Positions 11,421 through 20,206 of a stretch of 64,000 bases of DNA are shown in pieces. The stretch comes from Olsenella profusa DSM 13989 (GTDB lineage: Bacteria; Actinomycetota; Coriobacteriia; Coriobacteriales; Atopobiaceae): contig NZ_JAUSQK010000001.1 in assembly GCF_030811115.1 (NCBI RefSeq), positions 1,116,001-1,180,000 of the forward strand. The letters run 5' to 3'. How positions within the stretch are numbered: the first letter of the stretch is position 1; each line of letters begins with the position of its first letter. Made by a program: the position numbers and the translations under genes. The notes below the pieces were generated by a model, which was not told the DNA's origin, made no database searches, and worked only from the letters and a program-made list of their open reading frames with translations.

Positions 11421-12748
11421 GGATGTACGATGTCATAGAGAGGAAGCGCAACGGCGGCGAGCTCTCCGGTGAGGAGATTCGCTTCTTCGTCAAGGGCTAC
11501 GTGGCCGGAGACGTTCCCGACTATCAGGCTTCGGCGCTCTGCATGGCCATCTACTTCCAGGGGATGACGCAGCGCGAGACGGTTGACCTCACGCGCGCCA
11601 TGCTTGCCTCCGGGGACGTCATCGACCTCTCGAGCATCCCCGGCATCAAGGTGGACAAGCATTCCACCGGTGGCGTTGGTGACAAGACCTCGCTGGTGGT
11701 GGCACCCATCGTGGCCTCGTTGGGCGTGAGGGTCGCCAAGATGAGCGGGCGGGGGCTGGGATATACCGGGGGCACGCTGGACAAGCTCGAGAGCATCCTG
11801 GGTCTCTCCGTGAACATCAGCCGCACGCGCTTCGAGCGCATCGTGAGCGAGGTGGGCTGCGCCATCATCGGCCAGACCGGCAACCTCGTACCTGCGGACA
11901 AGAAGCTCTATGCCCTGCGCGACGTTACGGCCACCGTGGACAGCACGCCGCTCATCGCATCCTCCATCATGAGCAAGAAGATCGCGGCGGGATCCGACAG
12001 GATCCTGCTGGACGTCAAATGTGGTTCCGGTGCCTTCATGAAGACCGTGGATGACGCCATCGCCCTCGCCCGTGAGATGGTCGCCATCGGAGAGGGCATG
12101 GGCAGGCCCACCGTTGCCCTCATCACGGACATGGGTCGTCCCCTGGGCACCTGCATCGGCAACGCCCTCGAGGTGGCCGAGGCCGTGGCCACCCTCAAGG
12201 GTGAGGGGCCGCGCGATCTGACGGACATCTGCGTGGAGCTTGCCGCCAACATGCTCTTCCTCGCGGGGCTGGGTACCATAGAGGGCTGTCGTGGCTTCGC
12301 GCGCAACCAGATCGACAATGGTCAGGGCTTCCACAAGCTCAAGGAGATGGTGGCTGCCCAGGGTGGCGATGCGTCCCTTCTGGATGATGCCTTCGGACGG
12401 CTCGCCCGGCCTCGCGCGAGCCGTGAGGTGCGTGCCACCAAAAGCGGCTATCTCTATGCCATGGACACGGAGCGCTGTGGCCTCGCCTCGGTGGCGCTGG
12501 GAGCGGGGCGTGCCACCAAGGATGATACCATCGACCACTCCGCCGGCATCGTGCTCTCTGCAAAGACCGGTGCCGTCGTGGAGGAGGGCGATGTGCTGGC
12601 AACGCTCTATGCCGCCAACGACCGGCTGCTCGACGAGGGTGAGCACGCGTTGCGTGCGGCATTCGACATCCGTGCGGAGCAACCTCGGCCCGTCCCCCTC
12701 TTCCTCGCGCGCGTGACGATCGATGGTGTGGGGCGTGCCGGGGCGTAG
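11417..12748 (+). CDS. Pyrimidine-nucleoside (thymidine) phosphorylase
   Basis: The 443-residue product cleaves uridine, thymidine or deoxyuridine with phosphate. It has the diagnostic VDKHSTGGVGDKTSL and SGRGLGYTGGTLDKLES motifs plus the C-terminal domain typical of the family. The length is usual for both Pdp and DeoA enzymes, so I leave the symbol open. It overlaps cdd by 4 bp and is the last gene of the importer-cdd operon. The sugar-1-phosphate product would enter the deoC branch after isomerisation; no deoB phosphopentomutase is in the window. Confidence 0.95.
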   Translation: MRMYDVIERKRNGGELSGEEIRFFVKGYVAGDVPDYQASALCMAIYFQGMTQRETVDLTRAMLASGDVIDLSSIPGIKVDKHSTGGVGDKTSLVVAPIVASLGVRVAKMSGRGLGYTGGTLDKLESILGLSVNISRTRFERIVSEVGCAIIGQTGNLVPADKKLYALRDVTATVDSTPLIASSIMSKKIAAGSDRILLDVKCGSGAFMKTVDDAIALAREMVAIGEGMGRPTVALITDMGRPLGTCIGNALEVAEAVATLKGEGPRDLTDICVELAANMLFLAGLGTIEGCRGFARNQIDNGQGFHKLKEMVAAQGGDASLLDDAFGRLARPRASREVRATKSGYLYAMDTERCGLASVALGAGRATKDDTIDHSAGIVLSAKTGAVVEEGDVLATLYAANDRLLDEGEHALRAAFDIRAEQPRPVPLFLARVTIDGVGRAGA

Positions 12749-12804
12749 CGCAGGGGCGCGCGTGCTAGAATGGGCGCTCGATTGGACCTGGGGAGAGGAG
12801 GGGC

Positions 12805-14094
12805 ATGGCCGAGCGGCATGACATGATAGATGACCTCATCGACATCCGTGACAACTGGTCGTCCGTCTCTCACCCCTTGGGGAGCATCGGCGACGTCCTC
12901 GATCCCAACCAGGAGCGCTTCGACCCCTCCTCCTACAAGGAGAGGCCCCGCGTCAACTCCATCTTCTGCCTGCAGTGCACGGCCCATTCGCTCGTGAGCG
13001 AGGAGCGGTCCTATGATGCCTGCCACCGGTGCCAGGACATCTGTCCGGTGGATGCCATCGACATCCAGAAGGCCACCGTCCGCGTGGGGGACACCTGCCG
13101 CAAATGCGGCCTCTGCGTGATGACGTGTCCCACAGAGTCGTTCATCGTGCAGAGGGTGATGGCCAACCAGCTCTTCGAGCGGATCGTGCGCGCCGCCGGC
13201 TCACATGAGCAGTGCTATGTCACCTGCACGCGTGCCCTGGGCAGGCTCGGGCGCATGCCCCGCGACAACGAGGTCGTGCTGCCCTGTGTGGGCGATGTAC
13301 CGCGCGAGTTGTGGTTCTCGGTGCTCGCGGATCACGACAACGTGAACGTGTACCTACCGCTGGGCATCTGTGACCGCTGCCGCAACACCACGGGCGAGGA
13401 GGCCTACACCACCGAGATCGCGACGGCGGAGGAGTGGTCGCAGGCTTCCGTCGGCCTCGAGGTGGATGCCAGCGCGCTCAATCACGAGCAGACCCGCGCC
13501 TACAAGCGGGCCCAGCTCATGGCCGACATCGCCCGTGCCGGTCGTACGACCGTGTCGGCGGCAAGCCCCGCGCTCTCGGGCGCACAGGCCATCGCCAAGC
13601 ACATCAGGAACCATGCTGACCAGCTCTACAGGATGCAGCGCCACCTTGAGCAGGCGGTGGGCGACAAGACCTTTGCCAGCCGTCGTCGCATCCTCACGCA
13701 GAAGCGCAAGGCCGTGCTGGGCATGGTGCAGAACCATCCCGCCCTCGCGGGTCGCATGCGCCTCGAGGTCCCCGCCTGTGACGCCACGCGCTGCACCATG
13801 TGCGGGGACTGTGCTAGGGAGTGCCCCACCAACGCCTGCGACCTGGATGCTCATGGGCACTTCTCCGTGCAGGCGGCCTACTGCGTCAACTGTGGGGCAT
13901 GCGTGGTGGTGTGTCCGGAGGACGCGCTCGCCCTGCATCCCTGCGACCCGAGCGAGCTGGTGGTGCGCGACGAGGATGCCGAGCGCAGGAGGCGCGAGGC
14001 CGAGCGGCGGCGGGCGGCCCTTCAGAAGGCTGCGCGCACGGGCAAGAGGCAGGCGCGGCGCGTGCTCGATAGCCTGGAGGGCAGGGCGAGCTAA
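12805..14094 (+). CDS. Multi-[4Fe-4S] ferredoxin-domain protein
   Basis: The 429-residue protein has two ferredoxin-like modules separated by about 230 residues. The N-terminal pair is CHRCQDICP and CRKCGLCVMTCP; the C-terminal pair is CTMCGDCARECP and CVNCGACVVVCP. Further cysteine groups (FCLQCTAHS, GICDRCRNT) lie before and between them. A basic, charged tail (ERRRREAERRRAALQ) ends the protein. It is probably a cytosolic electron carrier or an accessory subunit of an oxidoreductase, but no catalytic partner lies next to it. Role unknown. Confidence 0.85.
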   Translation: MAERHDMIDDLIDIRDNWSSVSHPLGSIGDVLDPNQERFDPSSYKERPRVNSIFCLQCTAHSLVSEERSYDACHRCQDICPVDAIDIQKATVRVGDTCRKCGLCVMTCPTESFIVQRVMANQLFERIVRAAGSHEQCYVTCTRALGRLGRMPRDNEVVLPCVGDVPRELWFSVLADHDNVNVYLPLGICDRCRNTTGEEAYTTEIATAEEWSQASVGLEVDASALNHEQTRAYKRAQLMADIARAGRTTVSAASPALSGAQAIAKHIRNHADQLYRMQRHLEQAVGDKTFASRRRILTQKRKAVLGMVQNHPALAGRMRLEVPACDATRCTMCGDCARECPTNACDLDAHGHFSVQAAYCVNCGACVVVCPEDALALHPCDPSELVVRDEDAERRRREAERRRAALQKAARTGKRQARRVLDSLEGRAS

Positions 14095-14133
14095 CGGGAT
14101 GCGAGACGTCCTTGGACAGACGGAGATGAGAAC

Positions 14134-15198
14134 GTGGCACTTTCCATCGGCATCGTGGGCCTCCCCAACGTGGGCAAGTCGACCCTCTTCACGGCCCTCA
14201 CCAAGAGGGGTGGCCTGGCGGCCAACTATCCCTTTGCGACCATCGATCCCAACGTGGGCATCGTGGACGTGCCGGACGACCGGCTACAGAGGCTGGCCGA
14301 CATCGTGCATCCCGCGCGTATCGTCCCAGCAACCGTCGAGTTCGTGGATATCGCCGGTCTGGTGAGGGGTGCCAACGAGGGGGAGGGCCTGGGCAACCAG
14401 TTCCTCGCCAACATCCGCAGCTGCGATGCCATCTGCGAGGTGGTGCGCTACTTCTCCAATCCCGACGTGGTGCACGTGGATGGGCGCGTCGACCCCGATG
14501 CCGATGCGGACACCATCCAGACCGAGCTCATCCTGGCCGACCTCGGTTCGCTCGAGCGCTCTGTGTCCAAGCTCGAGAGGGATGCTAAGCGTGACAGGGG
14601 ACTCCAGCCGCGCCTTGCCATTGCCAAGCGCCTGCAGGGGTGGCTCAACGAGGGCCATCGTGCGGCCGAGCTGGACATGACGGACGGGGAGCGCGCCGCT
14701 GCGCACGACCTCTTCCTGCTCACCATGAAGCCCCTGCTCTATGTGGCCAACGTGGATGAGGACAAGGTGGCCGGGACTCCCGCGCCGCTGGACGGGCAGG
14801 CGCCGATTCCCATCTGCGCCGAGGTGGAGGCCGAGCTTGCGGACCTCGACGCCGATGAGGCCACGGAGTACCTGGCATCCCTTGGCCTTAGGAGGAGCGG
14901 CCTAGAGACGCTGGCCCAGGCGGCCTATCGCCTGCTGGGGCTGCAGAGCTTCTTTACGGCCGGCCCCAAGGAGGTGCGGGCGTGGACCATACGCATCGGC
15001 GCCAAGGCGCCCGAGGCGGCCGGTACGATCCACTCTGACTTCGAGCGTGGCTTCATCAAGGTGAACACCATCAGCTACGAGGACTACGTCACCCTGGGCG
15101 GCGAGGCCGGCGCTCGTGAGGCGGGCAAGCTGCGCATGGAGGGCAAGGACTACGTGGTCCAGGAGGGTGACGTGATGGAGTTCTTGTTCAACGTGTAG
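14134..15198 (+). CDS. ychF: Redox-regulated ATPase YchF (Obg family)
   Basis: YchF (OLA1) is a ribosome-associated P-loop NTPase that prefers ATP to GTP. The product has G1 [11 protein letters not shown] at the extreme N-terminus, switch [22 protein letters not shown], the atypical G4 NVDED, and the C-terminal TGS-like domain ([15 protein letters not shown], ending DVMEFLFNV). The start is GTG at 14134. The 354-residue length is standard. It is a core gene and intact. It faces the LCP gene across a short gap. Confidence 0.96.
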   Translation: MALSIGIVGLPNVGKSTLFTALTKRGGLAANYPFATIDPNVGIVDVPDDRLQRLADIVHPARIVPATVEFVDIAGLVRGANEGEGLGNQFLANIRSCDAICEVVRYFSNPDVVHVDGRVDPDADADTIQTELILADLGSLERSVSKLERDAKRDRGLQPRLAIAKRLQGWLNEGHRAAELDMTDGERAAAHDLFLLTMKPLLYVANVDEDKVAGTPAPLDGQAPIPICAEVEAELADLDADEATEYLASLGLRRSGLETLAQAAYRLLGLQSFFTAGPKEVRAWTIRIGAKAPEAAGTIHSDFERGFIKVNTISYEDYVTLGGEAGAREAGKLRMEGKDYVVQEGDVMEFLFNV

Positions 15199-15231
15199 GG
15201 GCGCCCCTGCCCATCCGTGCCGGATTCTCCC

Positions 15232-16665
15232 TCAGTACGTGTCCGTTCCCAAGATGACGATGACGTCGCTTGATGTGTTGTAGGTGCCATCGTTTTCCTC
15301 AGGCGTTATGGTGCCGCCCAGGGTCTCGGCGACGCCGAGGGCGGCCGCATGGCCCTTCTGACCGTTATAGATGATCTTGGTGGTCGTGGACGTCCGTCCC
15401 AAGCTGCCCGGCGTGGCCGTAAAGCCCCTTTGGGTGAGCCGACCTGCCACCGTGGCGGCGGCGCCATTCGTGGTCGTGGCGTTGAGTACCTGTACGGTTC
15501 CCGTATACGTTGCGGTCGTCTCGCTGCCCGAGCTGGTGGACTCCGTGTTCTCGTACTGGGCCGCCTCATCGCTCGATGAGGCGGCGACGCCTGCCGTGGG
15601 ATCCTCGCTGCCATTCTCATAGGGGGGCAGTCCCTGGTCAACACGCTGCATCATGGTCTTCCACGCGGTCGTGTCGCAGATCTCGTACCACGTGTTGTTG
15701 GTGTAGTGCGAGGTCGTGGGCTCCATGCCGCTCATGATGTCCTTGTCGGTGTCCATGCCTTTGAACTGGGCGGCGAGCGAGACGATGGAGCTCACGTCCA
15801 TGTCGGTGTGAACCATCTCGGCCATGGCGGATACGGTGTTGGCCATGGTGGCAGGGTCGCTTGCGAGGACCTTCTGGGCCACGGCGGTGATGACGGCACG
15901 CTGGTTCTTGGCGCGATAGGCATCACCGTCTCCGTAGTTGTCGTAGGCGTGGCGTGCGCGGCAGAGCAGGGTGGCCGTGGCGCCGTCGAGGGTCTGTTCG
16001 CCTGCGGGGAGGTCGAGACCGGTGTAGTTGGGATCCTTGACGGGGACGCCCAGATCGACGGTCACACCGCCCACGGCATCCACCACCTTGGCCATGCCGT
16101 CCATGTCCACTTCGGCATAGTGCGAGATGTTGACGCCCGCAAAGTTCGATATGACCTTCGTGGCGTAGCTGGGCCCACCGAAGGAGTAGGCGGCATTGAT
16201 CTTCTGCGTGCCATACGAGTCCATGGTGACGGCCGTGTCGCGGTGGATGGAGACCAACGTGACCTTCTTGTTCTGCGGGTCGATGCGAACGAGCATGATG
16301 GAGTCCGAGCGATAGGCGCCATCATCCGCGCCGTAGTCGGCGCTGTCCGCGCGCTCCTCGTCCTTGTCCACGCCTAGGAGCAGCATGTAGAAGGGCTGCC
16401 CGCTCTCCGTGGGGGTGAGGGTGCTCTTGAGGTTGTCGTCGATGCCCTCGTTGAGGTTGGAGTTGATGGCGTGGAGCCAGGCAAAGGCGCCCGCGGCAAT
16501 CACGACGACCAGCACGGCAAGTGCGATGGCAGCATTGCGTACGATGCGACCGTGGATTGCCTTGCGGCGCTTGCGCGCATAGTGCGATCCTGACAGGGCG
16601 CTTCGACGCGACAGGGAATGCGCATCATCCATGAGGTGCGTGAAACTCTTTTCGGTGCGTGCCAA
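15232..16665 (-). CDS. LytR-CpsA-Psr (LCP) family cell-wall ligase with LytR_C domain
   Basis: LCP enzymes transfer wall teichoic acid-like or capsule glycopolymers from lipid carriers to peptidoglycan outside the membrane. The protein has a basic N-terminus, one membrane segment (AAIALAVLVVVIAAGAFAW), an LCP catalytic domain with FYMLLLGVDK, DSIMLVRIDP and the arginine-aspartate motif SIHRDTAV, and a C-terminal LytR_C domain (VQVLNATTTNGAAATVAGRL). A serine/threonine-rich linker joins the two. I place the start at TTG 16665, six bases after GGAGGT; upstream in-frame ATGs at 16755 and 16731 lack such a site. Confidence 0.88.
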   Translation of the reverse strand: MARTEKSFTHLMDDAHSLSRRSALSGSHYARKRRKAIHGRIVRNAAIALAVLVVVIAAGAFAWLHAINSNLNEGIDDNLKSTLTPTESGQPFYMLLLGVDKDEERADSADYGADDGAYRSDSIMLVRIDPQNKKVTLVSIHRDTAVTMDSYGTQKINAAYSFGGPSYATKVISNFAGVNISHYAEVDMDGMAKVVDAVGGVTVDLGVPVKDPNYTGLDLPAGEQTLDGATATLLCRARHAYDNYGDGDAYRAKNQRAVITAVAQKVLASDPATMANTVSAMAEMVHTDMDVSSIVSLAAQFKGMDTDKDIMSGMEPTTSHYTNNTWYEICDTTAWKTMMQRVDQGLPPYENGSEDPTAGVAASSSDEAAQYENTESTSSGSETTATYTGTVQVLNATTTNGAAATVAGRLTQRGFTATPGSLGRTSTTTKIIYNGQKGHAAALGVAETLGGTITPEENDGTYNTSSDVIVILGTDTY

Positions 16666-16847
16666 GAGGCTACCTCCGTGAACGCCAAGCTGGCAGAATC
16701 CGAAGCTGCTTATGTCATACCTAACATGCATATGATAGAGGTGTCCGCCCCACACCGCACGAAGTTCATATTGGGGCCCACCTGAGCTGGCATGAAGCTT
16801 GCCGATGCGGCGCCGTCCGTCGACCGTGTCGGCCCGTCTCCCAGGCC

Positions 16848-17010
16848 CATGCCCGTTCGTCCTTGCGTGTGGGTGCCATTCGCTTGCGTGTGGGCGCCCT
16901 TTGATTGCTGTGGGTGCTTTTCTCCCGGGAGGGATCGACAGATCCCCAGTTCAGAGAAAATGACTTTGGGAGAAAGACACCCACACGCAGCGAAGAGCAC
17001 CCACATGAGG
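16848..17010. promoter_or_regulatory. Repeated GTGGGTGC motifs and long hairpin upstream of guaA
   Basis: The gap before guaA holds at least five related motifs in both orientations (for example CGTGTGGGTGCC, CGTGTGGGCGCC, CTGTGGGTGC, and on the other strand CACCCACACGC). The arms at 16910-16926 (GTGGGTGCTTTTCTCCC) and 16968-16984 are nearly perfectly complementary and could form one long stem around a 41-base loop. This may be a regulatory leader or clustered operators for guaA or the divergent LCP gene. No known purine riboswitch core could be recognised. Confidence 0.5.
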
Positions 17011-17186
17011 GAGCATCGCATCCACACGGAGGGGCCGGTCGTCCACAGGAGGTCGAGGGCGGGCATCCCTCCACGCCCGATGAACAAAGCATCTCTCTGT
17101 GTCGCTTCCGCCCTGCAATGGCGGTGCGAAATGGCATGATAGGAGCGATGAATCGTATGCCAGCGCATGACGGAAAGGGACCTTCC

Positions 17187-18779
17187 ATGCAGCAGAACCA
17201 GGGGACTCAGCAGCTTGTTGCCGTGCTCGATTTTGGTGCCCAATACGGGCAACTCATCGCACGACGCGTCCGCGACCTGCATGTGTACTCCGAGATCGTT
17301 CCCTGCGACATTCCTGCCGGGGAGCTTGCCGCCCTGCGCCCCTCGGCCATCATCCTCTCTGGAGGCCCCGCGTCCGTGTATGCCGAGGATGCCCCTACGA
17401 TCGATCCTGGCGTGCTGAGACTGGGCGTTCCCGTCTTTGGCTTCTGCTATGGCCAGCAGATCATGGCCACCGCGCTGGGGGGTGCGGTGGGACACACCGA
17501 CAAGGGCGAGTATGGTCCGGCGACGCTGCGTCGTCGGGGCGTCTCGCGCATCCTGGATGGGACGCCCGAGGAACAGATCGTGTGGATGAGCCACCGCGAT
17601 GCCGTGAGTCAGGTGCCTGAGGGATTTACGATTACGGCGACGACGGACGTGTGCCTCATCGCGGCCATGGAGTGCCCGGAGCGGGGTCTCTATGCCACGC
17701 AGTTCCACCCCGAGGTGCGCCACACCGAGTACGGTCGCACCATGCTCGAGCACTTCCTGTTTGACGTGGCCGGCCTTGCGCCCAGGTGGATCATGGACAG
17801 CATCGTGGAGCAGAAGGTTGCCGAGATCCGCAGGCAGGTGGGGGAGCGGAAGGTCATCCTCGCGCTCTCGGGTGGCGTGGACTCCTCCGTGGTGGCGGCG
17901 TTGGTGCATCGCGCCGTCGGCGACCAGCTCACCTGCGTCTTCGTGAACCACGGGCTGCTCCGCAAGGGCGAGCCCGAGATGGTGGAGGAGGTCTTTCGCG
18001 AGCAGTTCCACGTGCCGCTGGTGCATGTGCATGCGGAGGAGCGCTATGCGCGGCTGCTTGCCGGCGTGAGCGACCCCGAGCAGAAGAGGCGCCTCATCGG
18101 AGGCGAGTTCTGGAAGGTCTTCTTCGAGGAGGCACAGAGGATCGGCGACGTGCAGATGCTGGCACAGGGCACCATCTATCCGGACATCATCGAGAGCGGC
18201 GCGCGCAAGACGGGCGGAAAGGCCTCGACCATAAAGAGCCACCACAACCTGATTCCCTTCCCAGAGGGCGTGCACTTCGACCTCATCGAGCCGCTGGACC
18301 ACTTCTTCAAGGACGAGGTCCGCGAGCTGGGCGTGAGCCTGGGCCTTCCGGACAGGATGGTGTATCGCCAACCCTTCCCGGGGCCGGGCCTGGCCATCCG
18401 CATCATCGGCGGCGTGACGCCCAAGAAGCTGGACATCCTGCGCGAGGCGGACGCCATCGTGCGCGAGGAGCTGGACGCGTACAACGAGCGTCTCTTCGAG
18501 GAGACGGGCGAGCGCAACAGCGAGCACTCCTGCTGGCAGTACTTCGCCGTGCTGCCCGACATCAGGAGCGTGGGCGTGATGGGCGACGAGCGCACGTACG
18601 CGCGGCCGGTCATCGTGCGCGCCGTGGAGTCGAGCGACGCCATGACGGCAGACTGGGCGAAGCTGCCCTACGAGGTGCTCGGGCGCATCAGCGGGCGCAT
18701 CGTGGGCGAGGTCGCGGGCGTCAACCGCGTGGTCTACGACATCACGCCCAAGCCGCCCGCGACGATCGAGTGGGAATAG
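17187..18779 (+). CDS. guaA: GMP synthase (glutamine-hydrolysing)
   Basis: GuaA aminates XMP to GMP using glutamine and ATP. The N-terminal class I amidotransferase domain has the nucleophile motif GFCYGQQ and the histidine-glutamate pair FHPEVRHTEYG. The ATP-pyrophosphatase domain has the P-loop LSGGVDSSVVA, then GTIYPDIIESG, and the C-terminal dimerisation domain ends in ATIEWE. The 530-residue length is normal. The ATG at 17187 follows GGAAAGGGA; an in-frame ATG at 17148 is less likely. The last codons double as an island attachment site: copies recur four times downstream. Confidence 0.97.
   Translation: MQQNQGTQQLVAVLDFGAQYGQLIARRVRDLHVYSEIVPCDIPAGELAALRPSAIILSGGPASVYAEDAPTIDPGVLRLGVPVFGFCYGQQIMATALGGAVGHTDKGEYGPATLRRRGVSRILDGTPEEQIVWMSHRDAVSQVPEGFTITATTDVCLIAAMECPERGLYATQFHPEVRHTEYGRTMLEHFLFDVAGLAPRWIMDSIVEQKVAEIRRQVGERKVILALSGGVDSSVVAALVHRAVGDQLTCVFVNHGLLRKGEPEMVEEVFREQFHVPLVHVHAEERYARLLAGVSDPEQKRRLIGGEFWKVFFEEAQRIGDVQMLAQGTIYPDIIESGARKTGGKASTIKSHHNLIPFPEGVHFDLIEPLDHFFKDEVRELGVSLGLPDRMVYRQPFPGPGLAIRIIGGVTPKKLDILREADAIVREELDAYNERLFEETGERNSEHSCWQYFAVLPDIRSVGVMGDERTYARPVIVRAVESSDAMTADWAKLPYEVLGRISGRIVGEVAGVNRVVYDITPKPPATIEWE
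18759..18779 (+). other. attL-like core at the guaA 3' end
   Basis: The final guaA codons, ending ACGATCGAGTGGGAATAG, recur as near copies at 34,984, 37,992, 39,279 and 50,679, all in the same orientation. The 3' end of guaA is a known integration target of genomic islands in several bacterial groups. This copy keeps the gene intact, as expected for site-specific integration at a gene's end. Confidence 0.8.
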
Positions 18780-19099
18780 TTCAGCACTTTATCGTGAGGT
18801 TGATTTTACGGTGTGCTTGGTTGGCTGTGGTCTACCAGGTGCACCGTTTTTTGCGTTTGTGAACCTGCAAGCCAGTGGAGGGACGGTTGGCTCAATTGGC
18901 TCTGGCGTGTCGAATAAAGACCAGTTCAGGCTATAGAAGTGAGATCAGCGGAATCGCGACTGGTACTCACGGGAGCCTCGAATTGGTCTAGCGAGAGAAC
19001 GGTTGGTACTCAAATGGTACTCATGCAGGTCAAAGCCTCTGCCCGAGCAGTAGAATCGACTCTACTGCAAAACGGATTTGGGAGGGGAGTGAGGCGAGC
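18780..19099 (+). other. Non-coding left arm of the guaA island
   Basis: These 320 bp between guaA and the restriction gene contain no gene. GGTACTCA occurs three times (near 18,963, 19,006 and 19,017), always in the same orientation. Short direct repeats this close to an att core are typical of recombinase arm-type sites. No integrase is present. Confidence 0.45.
19047..19068. promoter_or_regulatory. Palindrome upstream of the restriction gene
   Basis: A perfect inverted repeat, GCAGTAGA and TCTACTGC, is separated by six bases and ends 31 bp before the start codon of the restriction gene. It resembles an operator, possibly for a controller or methyltransferase acting as repressor. No separate controller gene is seen. 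Confidence 0.45.
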
Positions 19100-20206
19100 A
19101 TGAGCATCACAGTGAATCAGGAATTTGTTAGCAAGGGGAATACGCTTCTCAATGATCTTTGGGACGAGGTATTTATGCTCGGCTCGCCCCCAGAGTGCCT
19201 TATTTCAAAGTGCATTGACCACGTGTTGGTATACGACAGGGCAAAGACGTACAAGTACATCCTGCTGACCCAGCTTCTTGGTAAGGCCGTCGATGATAAA
19301 GTCAACATCCTTGCCATGAAAGCGTCGAGCGTACTCCCCGGAGCCTGGGATGCCCGCAATCTCTGCGAGGGGGTCATTACGCGGGGCGGATTCGAGAAGA
19401 ATGTCCTTCTGGGCATTCTTGGCAGAAGCAAGCAGCCGTACAATAGCTCCCCGGCCCAAAAACCCGAGCTTAGCAAGAGCAACCACACGCGACCAAGCGA
19501 CATTGCCCTAAGAGACGAGCTGATTGACGCGCTGTCTACGATTGATTCCTCCGAGGATGCGATTGCGGCTATCCGCTACTACTTGTATGTCTGCAAAGGG
19601 CAGATAGCCCAAATTGTAAAGGAGGAGCCTCTCCCAGAGCTTTCCGGAGACATTGTCTCATGCGCAAGGACCAGGCAATTCTGGAGAGAGCTAGCTCAAA
19701 TTGGAAGAGAGGGCGAGGGATTGGGCCTTGCTGTGGGAACGCTACTCAAGATGGCGCTCGACGAGGTTTTTGTCCCGGTTCTGTATCAGATTAATACTTC
19801 TTGTTCAGGGCATGGCGATCTCGACCTTTACTACGCTACTGAACGGTTTGCCACTCTCGAGATTAAGGACAAGCCCTTCAATCCTCATGAGGTATACGAA
19901 TACGCTAACTCTGCGTTTGACGATGGATGGAGTCGGTTTGCGTTTGTCTACGGCTACAAGGCGGGGGCTCCTGGACAGGTGTTTACCGAGAAGGACTACT
20001 CGGACTTTGCGGACCGAGGGGTAATTGCGGTGTGCTTGTCGTTCGAGTCACTATTGGATTCGACGCTGCTTTCGCTCACGAGCGTACCACTCGATGACCT
20101 TCGCAAATCGCTGATTGCCTACATCGACGATGCCAAGGTCGGCACCGAGACGGCCAATCCAGCGAGACAGCTACTGCGTAACCTAATCAACGAGATTCAC
20201 AAGTGA
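19100..20206 (+). CDS. SacI-like type II restriction endonuclease
   Basis: The 368-residue protein resembles the SacI restriction-enzyme family: the segment KTYKYILLTQLLGKAVDDKV followed by ARNLCEGVI matches the pattern I recall for SacI (RTYTATLVTALLARACDDRV, then LCHGVV), and DLDLYYATERFATLEIKDK fits the PD-(D/E)xK-like core D...ExK. It would cut unmodified DNA at a site protected by the adjacent methyltransferase. The two genes converge and overlap by 24 bp, a common restriction-modification arrangement. Composition is more AT-rich than the core genes, consistent with transfer. Family assignment rests on remembered similarity, not a search. Confidence 0.75.
   Translation: MSITVNQEFVSKGNTLLNDLWDEVFMLGSPPECLISKCIDHVLVYDRAKTYKYILLTQLLGKAVDDKVNILAMKASSVLPGAWDARNLCEGVITRGGFEKNVLLGILGRSKQPYNSSPAQKPELSKSNHTRPSDIALRDELIDALSTIDSSEDAIAAIRYYLYVCKGQIAQIVKEEPLPELSGDIVSCARTRQFWRELAQIGREGEGLGLAVGTLLKMALDEVFVPVLYQINTSCSGHGDLDLYYATERFATLEIKDKPFNPHEVYEYANSAFDDGWSRFAFVYGYKAGAPGQVFTEKDYSDFADRGVIAVCLSFESLLDSTLLSLTSVPLDDLRKSLIAYIDDAKVGTETANPARQLLRNLINEIHK

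Noticed and set aside
16710-18527. 605-codon minus-strand frame opposite guaA
   Set aside because: It is antisense to a clear GuaA and shows no recognisable motif.
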